Shown here one piece after another: positions 11,099 to 19,452 of a DNA stretch of 64,000 nucleotides; the stretch's first letter is position 1; each line of letters starts with the position of its first letter. Made by a program: the position numbers and the translations under genes. Below the pieces are notes generated by a model. The model saw only the letters and a program-made list of their open reading frames with translations, was not told the origin of the DNA and searched no databases. The stretch spans positions 191,426 to 255,425 of the forward strand of contig JAUYRN010000012.1 of the NCBI GenBank assembly GCA_030696775.1. Direction: 5' to 3'. The stretch comes from Sulfuricurvum sp. GTDB lineage: Bacteria; Campylobacterota; Campylobacteria; Campylobacterales; Sulfurimonadaceae.

Positions 11099-11485
11099 CT
11101 ATACCCCCAATACCATTTTGAGGGATTTCACCAGTTTCTCTTCGCTAAACGGTTTGACCATCCAGCCAGTGACTCCGATCTCTTTTCCGACCATTTTCAT
11201 CTGTTCTGAACTTTCGGTAGTCAAGATAATAATGGGTTTTGTTTTGTATCGATCATCAGCTTTAATCAATCGTGCCAAATCCAAACCATTCATCTCAGGC
11301 ATATTGACATCACTGATAAGCAGATCGAAATTCTCGCTTCCCGATTGTAATGCTCCCAATAAATCCAATGGATTTAAATACGATTTAAACTCGATCACCC
11401 CACTGGTGATCAAACCGTCCAATGCTAATTCTGCCGTCGCAACTACTGCTCGCGAATCATCAACGATTATTACTCTTTTCGCCAT
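11099..11485 (-). CDS. cheY: CheY-like response regulator
   Basis: 128 aa from the ATG at 11485, chosen because GGAGGT stands seven bases upstream. A stand-alone receiver domain starts MAKRVIIVDDSRAVV, with acidic pair D9-D10, the phospho-acceptor Asp in FDLLISDVNMPEMNGLDL, Thr in IILTTES and Lys in GWMVKPFSEE. It is the first gene of the chemotaxis operon, after a ~275-base gap that holds the rpoN terminator and probably the operon promoter. Family role: phospho-CheY acts on the flagellar switch. A twitching or other output cannot be excluded. Confidence 0.88.
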   Translation of the reverse strand: MAKRVIIVDDSRAVVATAELALDGLITSGVIEFKSYLNPLDLLGALQSGSENFDLLISDVNMPEMNGLDLARLIKADDRYKTKPIIILTTESSEQMKMVGKEIGVTGWMVKPFSEEKLVKSLKMVLGV

Positions 11486-11701
11486 TTTTACTACCTCCAT
11501 GCATTATGTGTCATTTCAGAGACTTTCTATTTTCAGCAATCTTATTGTTAAACTGTCACAAAAGAATCACAATAGTGATATAGCTTTATTTAATAGAAGT
11601 CTATGTTACAAGATGATTACAAAAGGGCATAAAAGCTACTCTTCTTTTTGATAAACAATATTGCGCTGATATTTAAAAATATTATTCATAAAATTTTATG
11701 C

Positions 11702-11731
11702 AAAAAGTACAACAGCTAGTTGTGCTGTTGT
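11702..11731 (-). terminator. Rho-independent terminator after rpoN
   Basis: On the minus strand ACAACAG pairs with CTGTTGT (11709-11715 and 11725-11731, nine-base loop), followed by TACTTTTT. It starts about 30 bases after the rpoN stop and separates rpoN from the chemotaxis operon. The rest of the 11486-11762 gap is AT-rich and should hold the cheY promoter, but I see no clear -35/-10 pair. Confidence 0.7.
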
Positions 11732-11762
11732 TAAAAGAAGAAAAGGAAGGAGTTGTGTACGT

Positions 11763-13031
11763 TTAAAGCAGCTCTAACTTATACAAAAATAATCGTTCTT
11801 TGTACGATGGAACATCAAGTTCTTGACGGTATTTAGCGATCAAACGACGCACCATTTTTACACCAAACCGCTCTTCAATCATCTCATGCAGTGTCTTATC
11901 GCTAAAGGGATCGTCTTTGTTTTCACTCAAAACAAGCCGTTTCAAAAAGTGTTTAATCTCTGAAGTCGATACTTCTCCGATGCAATTCGAGAAAAAATCT
12001 TTAAAGGGATACAACCCTCGCTCAGTTTGCATATATTTATCCGAAATTGCTCTGGAAATCGTCGATTCATTAAAGCCTAACTCATCAGCGACATCTTGGA
12101 GACGAAGCGGTTTGAGATCTCCTCCCATAAAAAAGCTGTACTGTTTCTCGATTAACACCAATGCGACATTATAAAGGGTTGCTTTACGCAAATCGAGAAG
12201 TTTGACGAGTTCACGTGCCTCTTTGAATTTTTGTTTGGCAAAATTGTCGTACTTATCAATCATATTGACTTTCAAATCGGGATAAAAAGTATGATTAATC
12301 CGAATATTCAACTCCGACCCCGAGAACTCGACAAACAAATCAGGAACAATTTGCGTTTCTGGCTCCATATACTCTAATGCCGGAGGATTTTTGAGATGCT
12401 GCAGCACATGCTTGGCATCTCCAAAACGAGGATTCTTGATAAATTTTTCCATCTTATCGAACTGCAAAATCATAGCAGAGAGCAAAATGCTCAAATCGTC
12501 ATCGAGTTCATAATCATTGAGCTGAAACAAAAAGGATTCTTTGTAATCACATGCTCCAACCCCTGATGGTTCCAAGTGCGCGAACCGCTGACGTACACGC
12601 TCAACCGTATGAGAATCCGTATCGCATTGCTGGGCAATCTCTTCCACACTTCCCTCGAAGTATCCTTCATCACTGATGTAATAAATAATTTGTCGAGCAA
12701 TTTTTTGAGATATTGGTGTTGGAAAAAGCGGTGCAACGATCTGTTCATCCAGTTTTTCATACAAAGAAGTCGAAGAGATACTAAGCCATTCGATTTGATC
12801 ACTCGAAGCATTCGAAACATAGTTTTGAAAAGCACCATACGCCGATGCCCCTCCTGCTTGTGCATTCGATTCTTCAAAGCCCGATTTCATCTCAATACAA
12901 GGATTTTCATTGGTAATGACTTGTAAATGTTTTTCTAAATCATTCAAGGAACATTGCAACAATGGAAGCCATGTCTGCATCGAAAGTCGTGGAAGTTGTT
13001 TTTGTTTATAAGAGAGAGTTGTTTGCATCAT
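11763..13031 (-). CDS. rpoN: RNA polymerase sigma-54 factor RpoN
   Basis: 422 aa. Region I begins with an activator-interacting segment (LSMQTWLPLLQCSLNDLEKHL, ITNENPCIE) typical of RpoN. The core-binding domain is in the middle (DEGYFEGSVEEIAQ, RFAHLEPSGVGACD). Near the end are the DNA-binding helix (VADELGFNESTISRAISDKYMQT) and a divergent RpoN box (VRRLIAKYRQ against the usual ARRTVAKYRE). Sigma-54 serves flagellar and nif promoters in related bacteria, and both kinds of gene flank it here. AGGTGG precedes two adjacent ATGs (13031, 13028). A TATAAT at 13090-13095 (minus strand) may be its -10. Confidence 0.93.
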   Translation of the reverse strand: MMQTTLSYKQKQLPRLSMQTWLPLLQCSLNDLEKHLQVITNENPCIEMKSGFEESNAQAGGASAYGAFQNYVSNASSDQIEWLSISSTSLYEKLDEQIVAPLFPTPISQKIARQIIYYISDEGYFEGSVEEIAQQCDTDSHTVERVRQRFAHLEPSGVGACDYKESFLFQLNDYELDDDLSILLSAMILQFDKMEKFIKNPRFGDAKHVLQHLKNPPALEYMEPETQIVPDLFVEFSGSELNIRINHTFYPDLKVNMIDKYDNFAKQKFKEARELVKLLDLRKATLYNVALVLIEKQYSFFMGGDLKPLRLQDVADELGFNESTISRAISDKYMQTERGLYPFKDFFSNCIGEVSTSEIKHFLKRLVLSENKDDPFSDKTLHEMIEERFGVKMVRRLIAKYRQELDVPSYKERLFLYKLELL

Positions 13032-13123
13032 AATCCACCTAAAATCTATAAATCTGTCCTAGATACTGCATATTTTGTTCTTGATAAATATTATAGGAGT
13101 TTATGGAAGATATAAGTGATTAA

Positions 13124-13153
13124 AATTGAGGCAATTTGCCTCCTAAGAGGCAA
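13124..13153 (-). terminator. Hairpin terminator of the nif accessory cluster
   Basis: TTGCCTC (13136-13142) and GAGGCAA (13147-13153) form a seven-pair stem with a four-base loop a few bases after the last ferredoxin stop. On the minus strand it is followed by ATTGCCTCAATTTTAAT, a weak T-tract. Confidence 0.5.
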
Positions 13154-13157
13154 GTTT

Positions 13158-13448
13158 TTAGTATTTAATACGTACCAGTCCGTTAGGCTGTACCACTTTC
13201 ATTTGGCAAGCAAGACGTGCTTTTGCACTGGTTTCACCCACTGTTTTAAGTACCGCTTTTTCTTTATCATTGATAGGACTCATAAACTCCATACCTGATT
13301 CAATCATTACGACACAAGTACCACATTCACCATCACGGCAACCGAATGGTAGAGCACTTCCTGATGCTTCTACGATGTCTTGGATCGTTTTGCCCGGATG
13401 GACATTGATCGCCAAAAAGTCATTTATAATTTCTACGCGTGTTGTCAT
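13158..13448 (-). CDS. [2Fe-2S] ferredoxin (nif-associated)
   Basis: 96 aa plant-type [2Fe-2S] ferredoxin. Ligands are visible as CRDGECGTC (C-x4-C-x2-C) and a distal Cys in ARLACQMKV. The N-terminal HPGKTIQDIVEASG segment matches the beta-grasp fold. It is the last gene of the nif accessory cluster. In this family such proteins serve as electron donors to nitrogenase or to FeMo-cofactor assembly. The donor role here is inferred from position. Confidence 0.88.
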   Translation of the reverse strand: MTTRVEIINDFLAINVHPGKTIQDIVEASGSALPFGCRDGECGTCVVMIESGMEFMSPINDKEKAVLKTVGETSAKARLACQMKVVQPNGLVRIKY

Positions 13449-13493
13449 CTCAACCCCTTGTTTTATTATTTTAAACGCTCAAGGAACACGTCC

Positions 13494-13537
13494 CTAGAGC
13501 TACGTTAACACTGGGTTTACTTCGGCAGTAAGCCCAT
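13494..13537 (-). repeat. Structured intergenic repeat, copy B
   Basis: On the minus strand it reads ATGGGCTTACTGCCGAAG, then TAAACCCAGTGTTAACGTAG. It is about 90 percent identical to copy A at 15896-15938. Stem 1 (TTAC...GTAA around TGCCGA) and stem 2 (GT-GTTA-AC) differ from copy A by paired changes that keep the pairing. It lies between the two ferredoxin genes. Confidence 0.7.
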
Positions 13538-13564
13538 ATGTATTGGCACACCTTGACAGATCTT

Positions 13565-13948
13565 TTAGTTAAACGGCTTCACTAAGATTGAGGCATTTTT
13601 GATAGCACATTGACATGCCAAACGTACCGGTGTCGGACGATTGTACTGTTGAGCTACTTCTGCTTCTTTTTTAGTGATTGCACCCATACTTATCAACGTT
13701 TCAAGCTCTTTATCGTCCATATAGACAGCTTGTCCCTTTGATGAATAGTCTTCAGTTGTTGAATCCATTTTCTCATCATTTGAAATCTCTTCAACTCTAA
13801 CAGCACAGCTTCCGCACATACCGTCTTTACATTCTGATGGAATTTTTATTCCATTACTTTCAGCAACACGTAATAATACATCGCCTGTTTTAGCAAAAAC
13901 ACGCTTGTCTACCTTTTCACCGAAACCACAAAAAATGACGTTTACCAT
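13565..13948 (-). CDS. [2Fe-2S] ferredoxin, second nif-cluster copy
   Basis: 127 aa. The ligand pattern is CKDGMCGSC (C-x4-C-x2-C) with a fourth Cys in VRLACQCAI. Compared with the 96-aa ferredoxin it carries an insertion of about 30 residues (SNDEKMDSTTEDYSSKG..., ELETLISMGAITKKEAE) between the cluster loop and the last Cys. It is related to nif-associated ferredoxins of other diazotrophs and is in the same direction as nifZ. Electron transfer to nitrogenase or its assembly proteins is inferred. Confidence 0.85.
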   Translation of the reverse strand: MVNVIFCGFGEKVDKRVFAKTGDVLLRVAESNGIKIPSECKDGMCGSCAVRVEEISNDEKMDSTTEDYSSKGQAVYMDDKELETLISMGAITKKEAEVAQQYNRPTPVRLACQCAIKNASILVKPFN

Positions 13949-14033
13949 TTTATACCCCCTACCGATTTTTCTTTATCAATACGCTCATGGCTTTTCGTAT
14001 TTTTTAAAGAGTGCACATATCCCAAAAAGTGAA

Positions 14034-14540
14034 TTACTCCTCCTCTTTTTGAGATTGCGCCAACTTCTGGGCGGCACGTTGCGCACGATGTTCTTTGAGC
14101 CATTGTAACTCTTCTGCAACCTCATCGTATCCATCATCTTCAAGAGCACTTTCAAGTTCCGCTTCACGACAACCGAACGTCAGACCTTCTTCGATAAAGT
14201 TGACTTCATAAACTCGTATCGTTTGAAGAAAATCTCCAATTTTACGGACATACCCTTCCGAACCTGCCTCAACAAGAGTATCCCCTGTGCGTGCATGCGG
14301 ATAGGTTCCGTCATTACGTATAGTTTTAGTCAGTCGAACACGCTCACCAACTCTAAATACAGAAAGAATCTCATCTTTGGTCGACATCTTGTAGAGGTTT
14401 GTTTTTCGTGCTTCATTATTAATCGGCATTGCTTCACTATCATGCTCACATGATTCCAATGCAGCTTGTGCTGCATCAGCCGTTTGTGTCAAAAAATCAG
14501 AAGCTGAGGCTTGGTTGGCTGACACAGGCATGGACTCCAT
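14034..14540 (-). CDS. nifZ: Nitrogen fixation protein NifZ
   Basis: Up to 168 aa. Residues ~60-130 carry the NifZ domain (FRVGERVRLTKTIRNDGTYP, GSEGYVRKIGDFLQ, VYEVNFIEEGLTFGCREAELE). NifZ helps mature the P-clusters of the MoFe protein. The first ~50 residues are not typical, and the listed start lies inside nifW, so translation may begin later, at MPINNEARK or MSTKDEIL. The C-terminus is a charged helix ending in EEE. It overlaps the end of nifW by 44 bases if the long start is used. Confidence 0.85.
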   Translation of the reverse strand: MESMPVSANQASASDFLTQTADAAQAALESCEHDSEAMPINNEARKTNLYKMSTKDEILSVFRVGERVRLTKTIRNDGTYPHARTGDTLVEAGSEGYVRKIGDFLQTIRVYEVNFIEEGLTFGCREAELESALEDDGYDEVAEELQWLKEHRAQRAAQKLAQSQKEEE

Positions 14541-14874
14541 GACTCACCTCCTCTACATCATTACAACTGGTGGACGTTGCACATGTACCGCATCCGCTAG
14601 GCTTATCAAACATATCCCAGACATCGGCAGCTGATGGACTGTAACCATTTTCGAAATTTTTATACACACTGATGAGGGCAAATTTATAAAACTCAAGCAG
14701 TTTTTCATCGCCACCCATATCATATCCTTTGGATTTTTCGACCATTTCACCAAATTTTTTCATGATATGAAAACGTTTTGAGTTCACAAGACGCTCATCG
14801 TATGCCAAATCGAAAAACTCGAAAAACTCTTCAGTATCCGTAATAAGTTGAAATTCCGCTAACGTTCCCATCAT
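14497..14874 (-). CDS. nifW: Nitrogenase-stabilizing protein NifW
   Basis: 125 aa from the ATG at 14874, placed after AGGAG. The NifW pattern is clear: LITDTEEFFEFFDLAYDERLV, then NSKRFHIMKKFGEMVEKSK, then LLEFYKFALISVYKNFENGY. The tail adds a Cys-rich segment (SGCGTCATSTSC), which is not usual. NifW protects or helps assemble the MoFe protein. It is in the nif operon between nifF and nifZ. Confidence 0.85.
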   Translation of the reverse strand: MMGTLAEFQLITDTEEFFEFFDLAYDERLVNSKRFHIMKKFGEMVEKSKGYDMGGDEKLLEFYKFALISVYKNFENGYSPSAADVWDMFDKPSGCGTCATSTSCNDVEEVSHGVHACVSQPSLSF

Positions 14875-14881
14875 AATCTCC

Positions 14882-15397
14882 TTATAGTCCCATCTCAATT
14901 TTGAGCTGGTTTGCCCAGCTTACAACGCGTTCTTCCGTTAAATCCTCTTGGTTCACATCATCGATTCCAAGCCCACAAAACTTCCCATCTCGCTCGGCTA
15001 AAGAAAATTTATAGTCATATCCATCGGTAGAGGTAAATCCATACGCTTCTGCTCCCAAAGATACAAATAAATCATGCATTTTTCCAAGTGCACTGAGGAA
15101 ATGTTCCCCATGCTTATCTTGATCTCCTGCACCAAAAAATGCCACTTTTTTACCACTTAGATCAGGGCTATCATTGGTAAGATCAAACAATGGATCGACC
15201 CAATCACGTTGAGGATCACCCTGCCCCCAGGTAGAGGAACCGATAAGAAGAACATCAAACTCCTCAAACTGCTCTATCCCGTCAAAATCTTCTTCCATAT
15301 CGATAAGTTCTGAACCTGATAACTGTTCACAGAGCAATTCTGCTGCCCCACGAGTCACACCGCTACTGCTACCGAAAAAAATACCTATTGTTGCCAT
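14882..15397 (-). CDS. nifF: Flavodoxin NifF
   Basis: 171 aa from MATIGIFFGSSSG, where TIGIFFGSSSGVTRG is the FMN phosphate loop. Further flavodoxin motifs are IGSSTWGQGDPQRDW and VAFFGAGDQDKHGEHFL. Length and sequence fit long-chain flavodoxins that donate electrons to nitrogenase. Position between DUF269 and nifW supports the name NifF. The upstream in-frame codon at 15418 is less likely, because it overlaps the preceding gene. Confidence 0.92.
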   Translation of the reverse strand: MATIGIFFGSSSGVTRGAAELLCEQLSGSELIDMEEDFDGIEQFEEFDVLLIGSSTWGQGDPQRDWVDPLFDLTNDSPDLSGKKVAFFGAGDQDKHGEHFLSALGKMHDLFVSLGAEAYGFTSTDGYDYKFSLAERDGKFCGLGIDDVNQEDLTEERVVSWANQLKIEMGL

Positions 15398-15399
15398 AA

Positions 15400-15852
15400 T
15401 TACACACCTATCATGCACGGTTTGTATTGTTCATACACTTTCAATGCACGTTCCAAATTTTTATCCCCTTCTTCAAAGAGAGCTTCAAGACTGCGAAAAC
15501 TGAAACGATGCGCATCTTTAAAATACTTATCTATAATACAAATCCGATCGCTTAGAATCGCACAGCGTCCAAACCCTTCATGACTCATCTCCATGATGAC
15601 ATTACAAACAATCCCCGTTTTACGTTCAAACGAAAGAGCAATCGCTTTGTAGATCATTTTGATGTCATTGATCATCATCTCATCTATATCTGCAATGACA
15701 GGAACTGCCTTGAGCTCTTCTTTAGTCTTGACGTATTTCTTGATCAGTAATTCATCATCAGTGATACGTGACCAATTTCCAAACTGATCAAGTGCACGGA
15801 TTTGGCGGATTAGCTCCACACCAAAAGGACTCATTGTTTTTTCTGCTTCCAT
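15400..15852 (-). CDS. NifX-associated nitrogen fixation protein (DUF269)
   Basis: 150 aa from the ATG at 15852 after AAGGT. The sequence SPFGVELIRQIRALDQFGNW, then VKTKEELKAVPVIADID and the ending LYEEGDKNLERA-like helix match the DUF269 family that nearly always follows nifX. The exact role in FeMo-cofactor handling is not known. It ends 2 bases before nifF. Confidence 0.85.
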   Translation of the reverse strand: MEAEKTMSPFGVELIRQIRALDQFGNWSRITDDELLIKKYVKTKEELKAVPVIADIDEMMINDIKMIYKAIALSFERKTGIVCNVIMEMSHEGFGRCAILSDRICIIDKYFKDAHRFSFRSLEALFEEGDKNLERALKVYEQYKPCMIGV

Positions 15853-15882
15853 CTTATTACCTTTAATTTTTATACGCCAAAG

Positions 15883-15943
15883 GAGCAAAGCCCCTCTTGA
15901 CTACGCTAACGCTGAGTTTCCTTCGGCAGGAAGCCCATTGCTC
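15883..15943 (-). repeat. Structured intergenic repeat, copy A
   Basis: On the minus strand an outer pair GAGCAA...TTGCTC encloses ATGGGCTTCCTGCCGAAGG and AAACTCAGCGTTAGCGTAG. The inner stem TTCC/GGAA around TGCCGA and the small stem GC-GTTA-GC correspond to those of copy B, with compensatory base changes. It occupies the whole gap between nifX and DUF269. Confidence 0.7.
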
Positions 15944-15948
15944 ATTTA

Positions 15949-16401
15949 TCATTCGCCCACTGCCCATCGGTCTTGTCGAACATCGTGTTCGGTTTTCATT
16001 TGGATTATCTGTTTTATCCACGGTGGCGGATTCCCATTAATCATCTCTACTAAACTTTTGAGTACATCTTCGATCAATGTCGACTCATTTACTTTCATCG
16101 GATGGATTCCAGCACGGATAACTTTTGCCGCTGCCGTACCGCCAATGCTCTCGCTGTACATAATATTCACACCTTTAAGTGCACGAACACGAAAATCCGT
16201 TTTATCATCATCTTCGATGTCATTGGTATCGGTTTTAATCACTTCAGAGACTTCATACCCCTCTTTAGAGACGTTATAAACCACAAACTCTTTTGCCCCT
16301 CCGAAGTGGGCATTGATCTCTTCCATATCTTTGGTTGCAAAAGCAACTCGCAAAGCGCTATCCATCATTCCATTCCCCTCTACTGTGATTTTAGTGTTCA
16401 T
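15949..16401 (-). CDS. nifX: FeMo-cofactor carrier NifX
   Basis: 150 aa. A dinitrogenase iron-molybdenum cofactor family domain reads LRVAFATKDMEEINAHFGGA, VYNVSKEGYEV, ALKGVNIMYSESIGGTAAAKV. NifX binds NifB-co and the VK-cluster on their way to NifE/NifN. It overlaps the nifN end by 11 bases, which couples them translationally. The C-terminus (PPPWIKQI) is typical. Confidence 0.92.
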   Translation of the reverse strand: MNTKITVEGNGMMDSALRVAFATKDMEEINAHFGGAKEFVVYNVSKEGYEVSEVIKTDTNDIEDDDKTDFRVRALKGVNIMYSESIGGTAAAKVIRAGIHPMKVNESTLIEDVLKSLVEMINGNPPPWIKQIIQMKTEHDVRQDRWAVGE

Positions 16402-17689
16402 GTTTGACCTTTCTCAGATGGTTTGCAATTTCAAATAAAAAGTACGTACTTCCCTCATACAGCTGATCGTTTTTAAGCTGATTCCCTAACTCTTCATAAT
16501 TGGGGAAACCTCGAATTACCAATGCCGTATCGTGATAACTATGCAAGATTCGTTCTGCATGAAAATTGCTGATGACCATATCCGCTTTATCAAAGAATCG
16601 TTGTGCATCTTCCAAATCCCCCACGAAAACATTCTCCGCTTCAATAGTGTGCAGGACGTCACTAAACGTCGTAGATACAGCAGCTTCGATGGTTCCGCCG
16701 ACACTTCGAATCAGCGCGCACATTCCCACCAGCATATCCGGTTCACCCGTGATGACAAAATGAGAGCTTCCGATGAGAAAATGAGAATCCAGCATTGCAT
16801 CTTGTAAACGTGCCCGCCATCGTTTAATCAGTGGCTTGGGTTGGGTATGTCGGATTTTCATCAATTGGTCGACAAAATTGTCGTTCGAGTCCAATCCCAT
16901 CAAATGATCGAAATGGAGATGTTCGATAGAGGGGTTCTTTTTTTGCAAAGCAAGTGCCGATTTTTTCATCGACTGACCGATACTAATCACAGTCGCGCAG
17001 GTAGCGAGAGAGCGTATCTCCTCAACCGTAATACCACCATTGGAAAGTTTCCCCTGAGCCTCTTCCCAATATCCATCCAAAGACGTAGAGAGATCGGGAA
17101 GTGCATAGGTCTCAAAGCCAAAATCTTCGCACAGTGCTTTTATTTTTTCAACCTCGATGGGTTGCATACTCAAATGAGGTAAAAGGACGAGCTTATTGGG
17201 TTTTACTTCTGTGGCAGAAAAGGTTAACTGTTCGATCATAGCTGTAACCGTCAGCGCCCAACCACTCTCCATGCCCCCCTCATAATCAGGAGTATTGACA
17301 AAAACGTACGGGATTTCGATGTGCATCCCCACGCCCCTTACATCATCCCCTTTCGTTTCGGTGAGCCCCGTTGTGTGTAAACCGATCATTGAGGGCTTGA
17401 TATTTTTCTCTTTGCTCTGGATATTTTCGATCGCCATCAAAATCGAGTAGTCACCACCATCCAAAACGGCAGTAATATCACTCACCGAAGTATTACGCAC
17501 CGCAATGGGTTCATTAAAATGGCGGGTAAAAAAGACCTTGGTATACGATGCACACCCTTGCGCACCATGCATGAGTGGCATACAATCTTTAACTCCTAAA
17601 AAAGCAAGCGTTGCCCCCATAGGCTGAGAATGCTTAATCGGGTTTACTTGAAGCGGTTTGTGTTCTTTATGTGTGAGGGAGAATTCCAT
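16391..17689 (-). CDS. nifN: FeMo-cofactor scaffold subunit NifN
   Basis: 432 aa. Belongs to the nitrogenase component 1 family: NPIKHSQPMGATLAFLGVKD, MHGAQGCASYTKVFFTRHFNEP with conserved Cys, and VLDGGDYSILMAIENI. Together with NifE it forms the scaffold on which the FeMo-cofactor precursor matures. Unusually, it does not directly follow nifE: a 515-aa unrelated gene lies between them. Confidence 0.93.
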   Translation of the reverse strand: MEFSLTHKEHKPLQVNPIKHSQPMGATLAFLGVKDCMPLMHGAQGCASYTKVFFTRHFNEPIAVRNTSVSDITAVLDGGDYSILMAIENIQSKEKNIKPSMIGLHTTGLTETKGDDVRGVGMHIEIPYVFVNTPDYEGGMESGWALTVTAMIEQLTFSATEVKPNKLVLLPHLSMQPIEVEKIKALCEDFGFETYALPDLSTSLDGYWEEAQGKLSNGGITVEEIRSLATCATVISIGQSMKKSALALQKKNPSIEHLHFDHLMGLDSNDNFVDQLMKIRHTQPKPLIKRWRARLQDAMLDSHFLIGSSHFVITGEPDMLVGMCALIRSVGGTIEAAVSTTFSDVLHTIEAENVFVGDLEDAQRFFDKADMVISNFHAERILHSYHDTALVIRGFPNYEELGNQLKNDQLYEGSTYFLFEIANHLRKVKHEH

Positions 17690-17701
17690 AACGACTCTTT
17701 C

Positions 17702-17771
17702 AGCCTCAAAGAGGCAAGCTTTAGTGCCATAGCGGCCAGCATAGCCAATCGGGCTTAGCTCCGATGGCGTT
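17702..17771 (-). repeat. Hairpin cluster upstream of nifN
   Basis: In the 122-base gap before nifN the minus strand contains GCCA-TCGG pairing with CCGA-TTGGC around an 8-base loop, and then GCCTC-TTT-GAGGC close to the nifN start. It resembles the other structured gaps of this cluster in style but is not an obvious copy of A or B. It may end the preceding transcript or shape nifN mRNA. Confidence 0.45.
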
Positions 17772-17811
17772 TAAAAGAAATCGTATTGCAAGATTTGTAC
17801 GAGGGGAATGA

Positions 17812-19359
17812 CTAGTTGTAAAATTCCAATGTGTCAAAGTTGACTATATTACTTGGTTCCACAGCCATAACATCATGCGAAAAAGATAAGTTCTTTTGAT
17901 TGGTAATACCACTGACATATTGAATCATATAATTCAAATTTTCCAAATTGAAATACCCTGTTTTATTATCTCTGTAAATTTCATCCAATCTCGGATTTTT
18001 GATATTGCTATAGATCACAAAAGGCACCATAAATTCATCTTTAAATGCTGGTAAAAAACCATGCCCATTGTTTTCCATATTGATATTTTCTCCATGATCC
18101 GATACATAGATTAGCAACAATTTTTCGTTCTTAAATCGCTCGTATATTTGACTTAAAATGATGTCAGTATAGTGGATGGTGTTATCATACTGTTCAACGA
18201 TATTGGTGGTATTTTTGAACAAAGCAGTTTCATTTTTATATCGGTTTATATAATCAGAATGAGACCCCATAATATGCAAAAGATACATCTCTTTTTTCGA
18301 ATTTTTTTGAAGCTTGTCTAAATGATCCAATATGACATCATCCGTTTTAGCCTCTAAATAATTTAGATTTGCAAACAATGTCGTATTGGCTTCATACGCC
18401 ATCGATGAAATTGAAGAATCATTTTTTCCTACTCGCCCTTGGTTTGAAATCCAAAACGTTTCATATTGGTTGGCTTTGAAGTTCGTCAGTATGGAACACG
18501 AGTGTAAATATCGAGACTCATAATAATGCACATTCGCCTCACTCAAATCGATGGGAAGTGAGTATCGGGTCTGATTCGTGGGTGCTATCGCATTAAAGAC
18601 ATACAGATGATTTGATTTTTGGAGAGACGTAAAAAAAGGAGTTGTTGGAAGAGAATAACCATAGATTGACATATGATTTTTATTGACACTTTCGCCCATG
18701 ACAACGATTATCTTGTCATAAATCTGATTTTTTTGTTTTGCTTTCATAATTTTCATTTGATCGATGTATTTTGCTCTCTCAATCATGATTTGATCAATTT
18801 TATTTTTATCATCCATCACGGTACAAATTTTACAAGGGACGCTAAAAGGTTCGAATTCTCTGATGGGATTAATGTAAAAAGTGACTGCTAAAAGTATCGA
18901 TATAAAAACGCCTAATCCTATAATCCTGAAGGTTTTGTAAGAGTGCGTGAAATGTTTAAGAAACTTGAATAACAAAAATAAAACGAAAAATGAAAAAAGT
19001 ATTAATCCGTAATCTCTATAGTCAATATAGCTGGAAATATATTCTTTGGATTCATACAGCGGTGATAAAAAAGCAACTTCGATACGAGGAGTAATATCCG
19101 GTAAAGCATATCCCCAATGCAGAGCAATATGCCCGATAAGAATATTACTTAGATTGATAAATACGATAAATACAGAAAATAATATTTTACTAAACTTGGG
19201 AATGGTAATCAATAATATCAAGGTAATGATTAAAAATAGAGAATGAGTGAAATTTGGAGAAAATATCAACTGTGGTAATAGCGTTAATAGAGATATCAAT
19301 ATACCAAAATAAAAATAGGATTTATTATTATGAAATTCTAGTTGGATTTTATTTTTCAA
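17812..19359 (-). CDS. Sulfatase-fold phosphoethanolamine transferase-like membrane protein
   Basis: 515 aa. Five hydrophobic helices fill residues ~1-165. The periplasmic catalytic domain starts near 215: IIVVMGESVNKNHMSIYGYS (nucleophile region, with Ser where EptA-type enzymes have Thr), HSCSILTNFKANQYETFW, HIMGSHSDY and the metal-binding LLIYVSDHGENI...NGHGF. Related enzymes put phosphoethanolamine on lipid A, LPS core or flagellar proteins. Base composition is clearly more AT-rich than in the nif genes on both sides, and structured repeats flank it. It has no evident link to nitrogen fixation, so it was probably inserted between nifE and nifN. Confidence 0.82.
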   Translation of the reverse strand: MKNKIQLEFHNNKSYFYFGILISLLTLLPQLIFSPNFTHSLFLIITLILLITIPKFSKILFSVFIVFINLSNILIGHIALHWGYALPDITPRIEVAFLSPLYESKEYISSYIDYRDYGLILFSFFVLFLLFKFLKHFTHSYKTFRIIGLGVFISILLAVTFYINPIREFEPFSVPCKICTVMDDKNKIDQIMIERAKYIDQMKIMKAKQKNQIYDKIIVVMGESVNKNHMSIYGYSLPTTPFFTSLQKSNHLYVFNAIAPTNQTRYSLPIDLSEANVHYYESRYLHSCSILTNFKANQYETFWISNQGRVGKNDSSISSMAYEANTTLFANLNYLEAKTDDVILDHLDKLQKNSKKEMYLLHIMGSHSDYINRYKNETALFKNTTNIVEQYDNTIHYTDIILSQIYERFKNEKLLLIYVSDHGENINMENNGHGFLPAFKDEFMVPFVIYSNIKNPRLDEIYRDNKTGYFNLENLNYMIQYVSGITNQKNLSFSHDVMAVEPSNIVNFDTLEFYN

Positions 19360-19380
19360 TTTTCACTTTCAAATACTTGC

Positions 19381-19409
19381 CCTCGTAGCAAACTTTACGC
19401 TAGTAGAGG
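19381..19409 (-). repeat. Inverted repeat between nifE and the transferase gene
   Basis: CCTC...GAGG (19381-19384, 19406-19409) encloses GTAGC and GCTAG arms around a small loop. It is one of several hairpins that mark the gaps of the nif region. It may be a weak terminator for nifE or an mRNA-end structure. Confidence 0.4.
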
Positions 19410-19452
19410 ATTGTAAATTAAGCGAATTATAACAAACTTTCTGACGTACTTC

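Noticed and set aside
11486-11700. Sigma-54 promoter for the cheY operon
   Set aside because: A TTGCT is present on the minus strand, but no GG at the right distance. Not supported.
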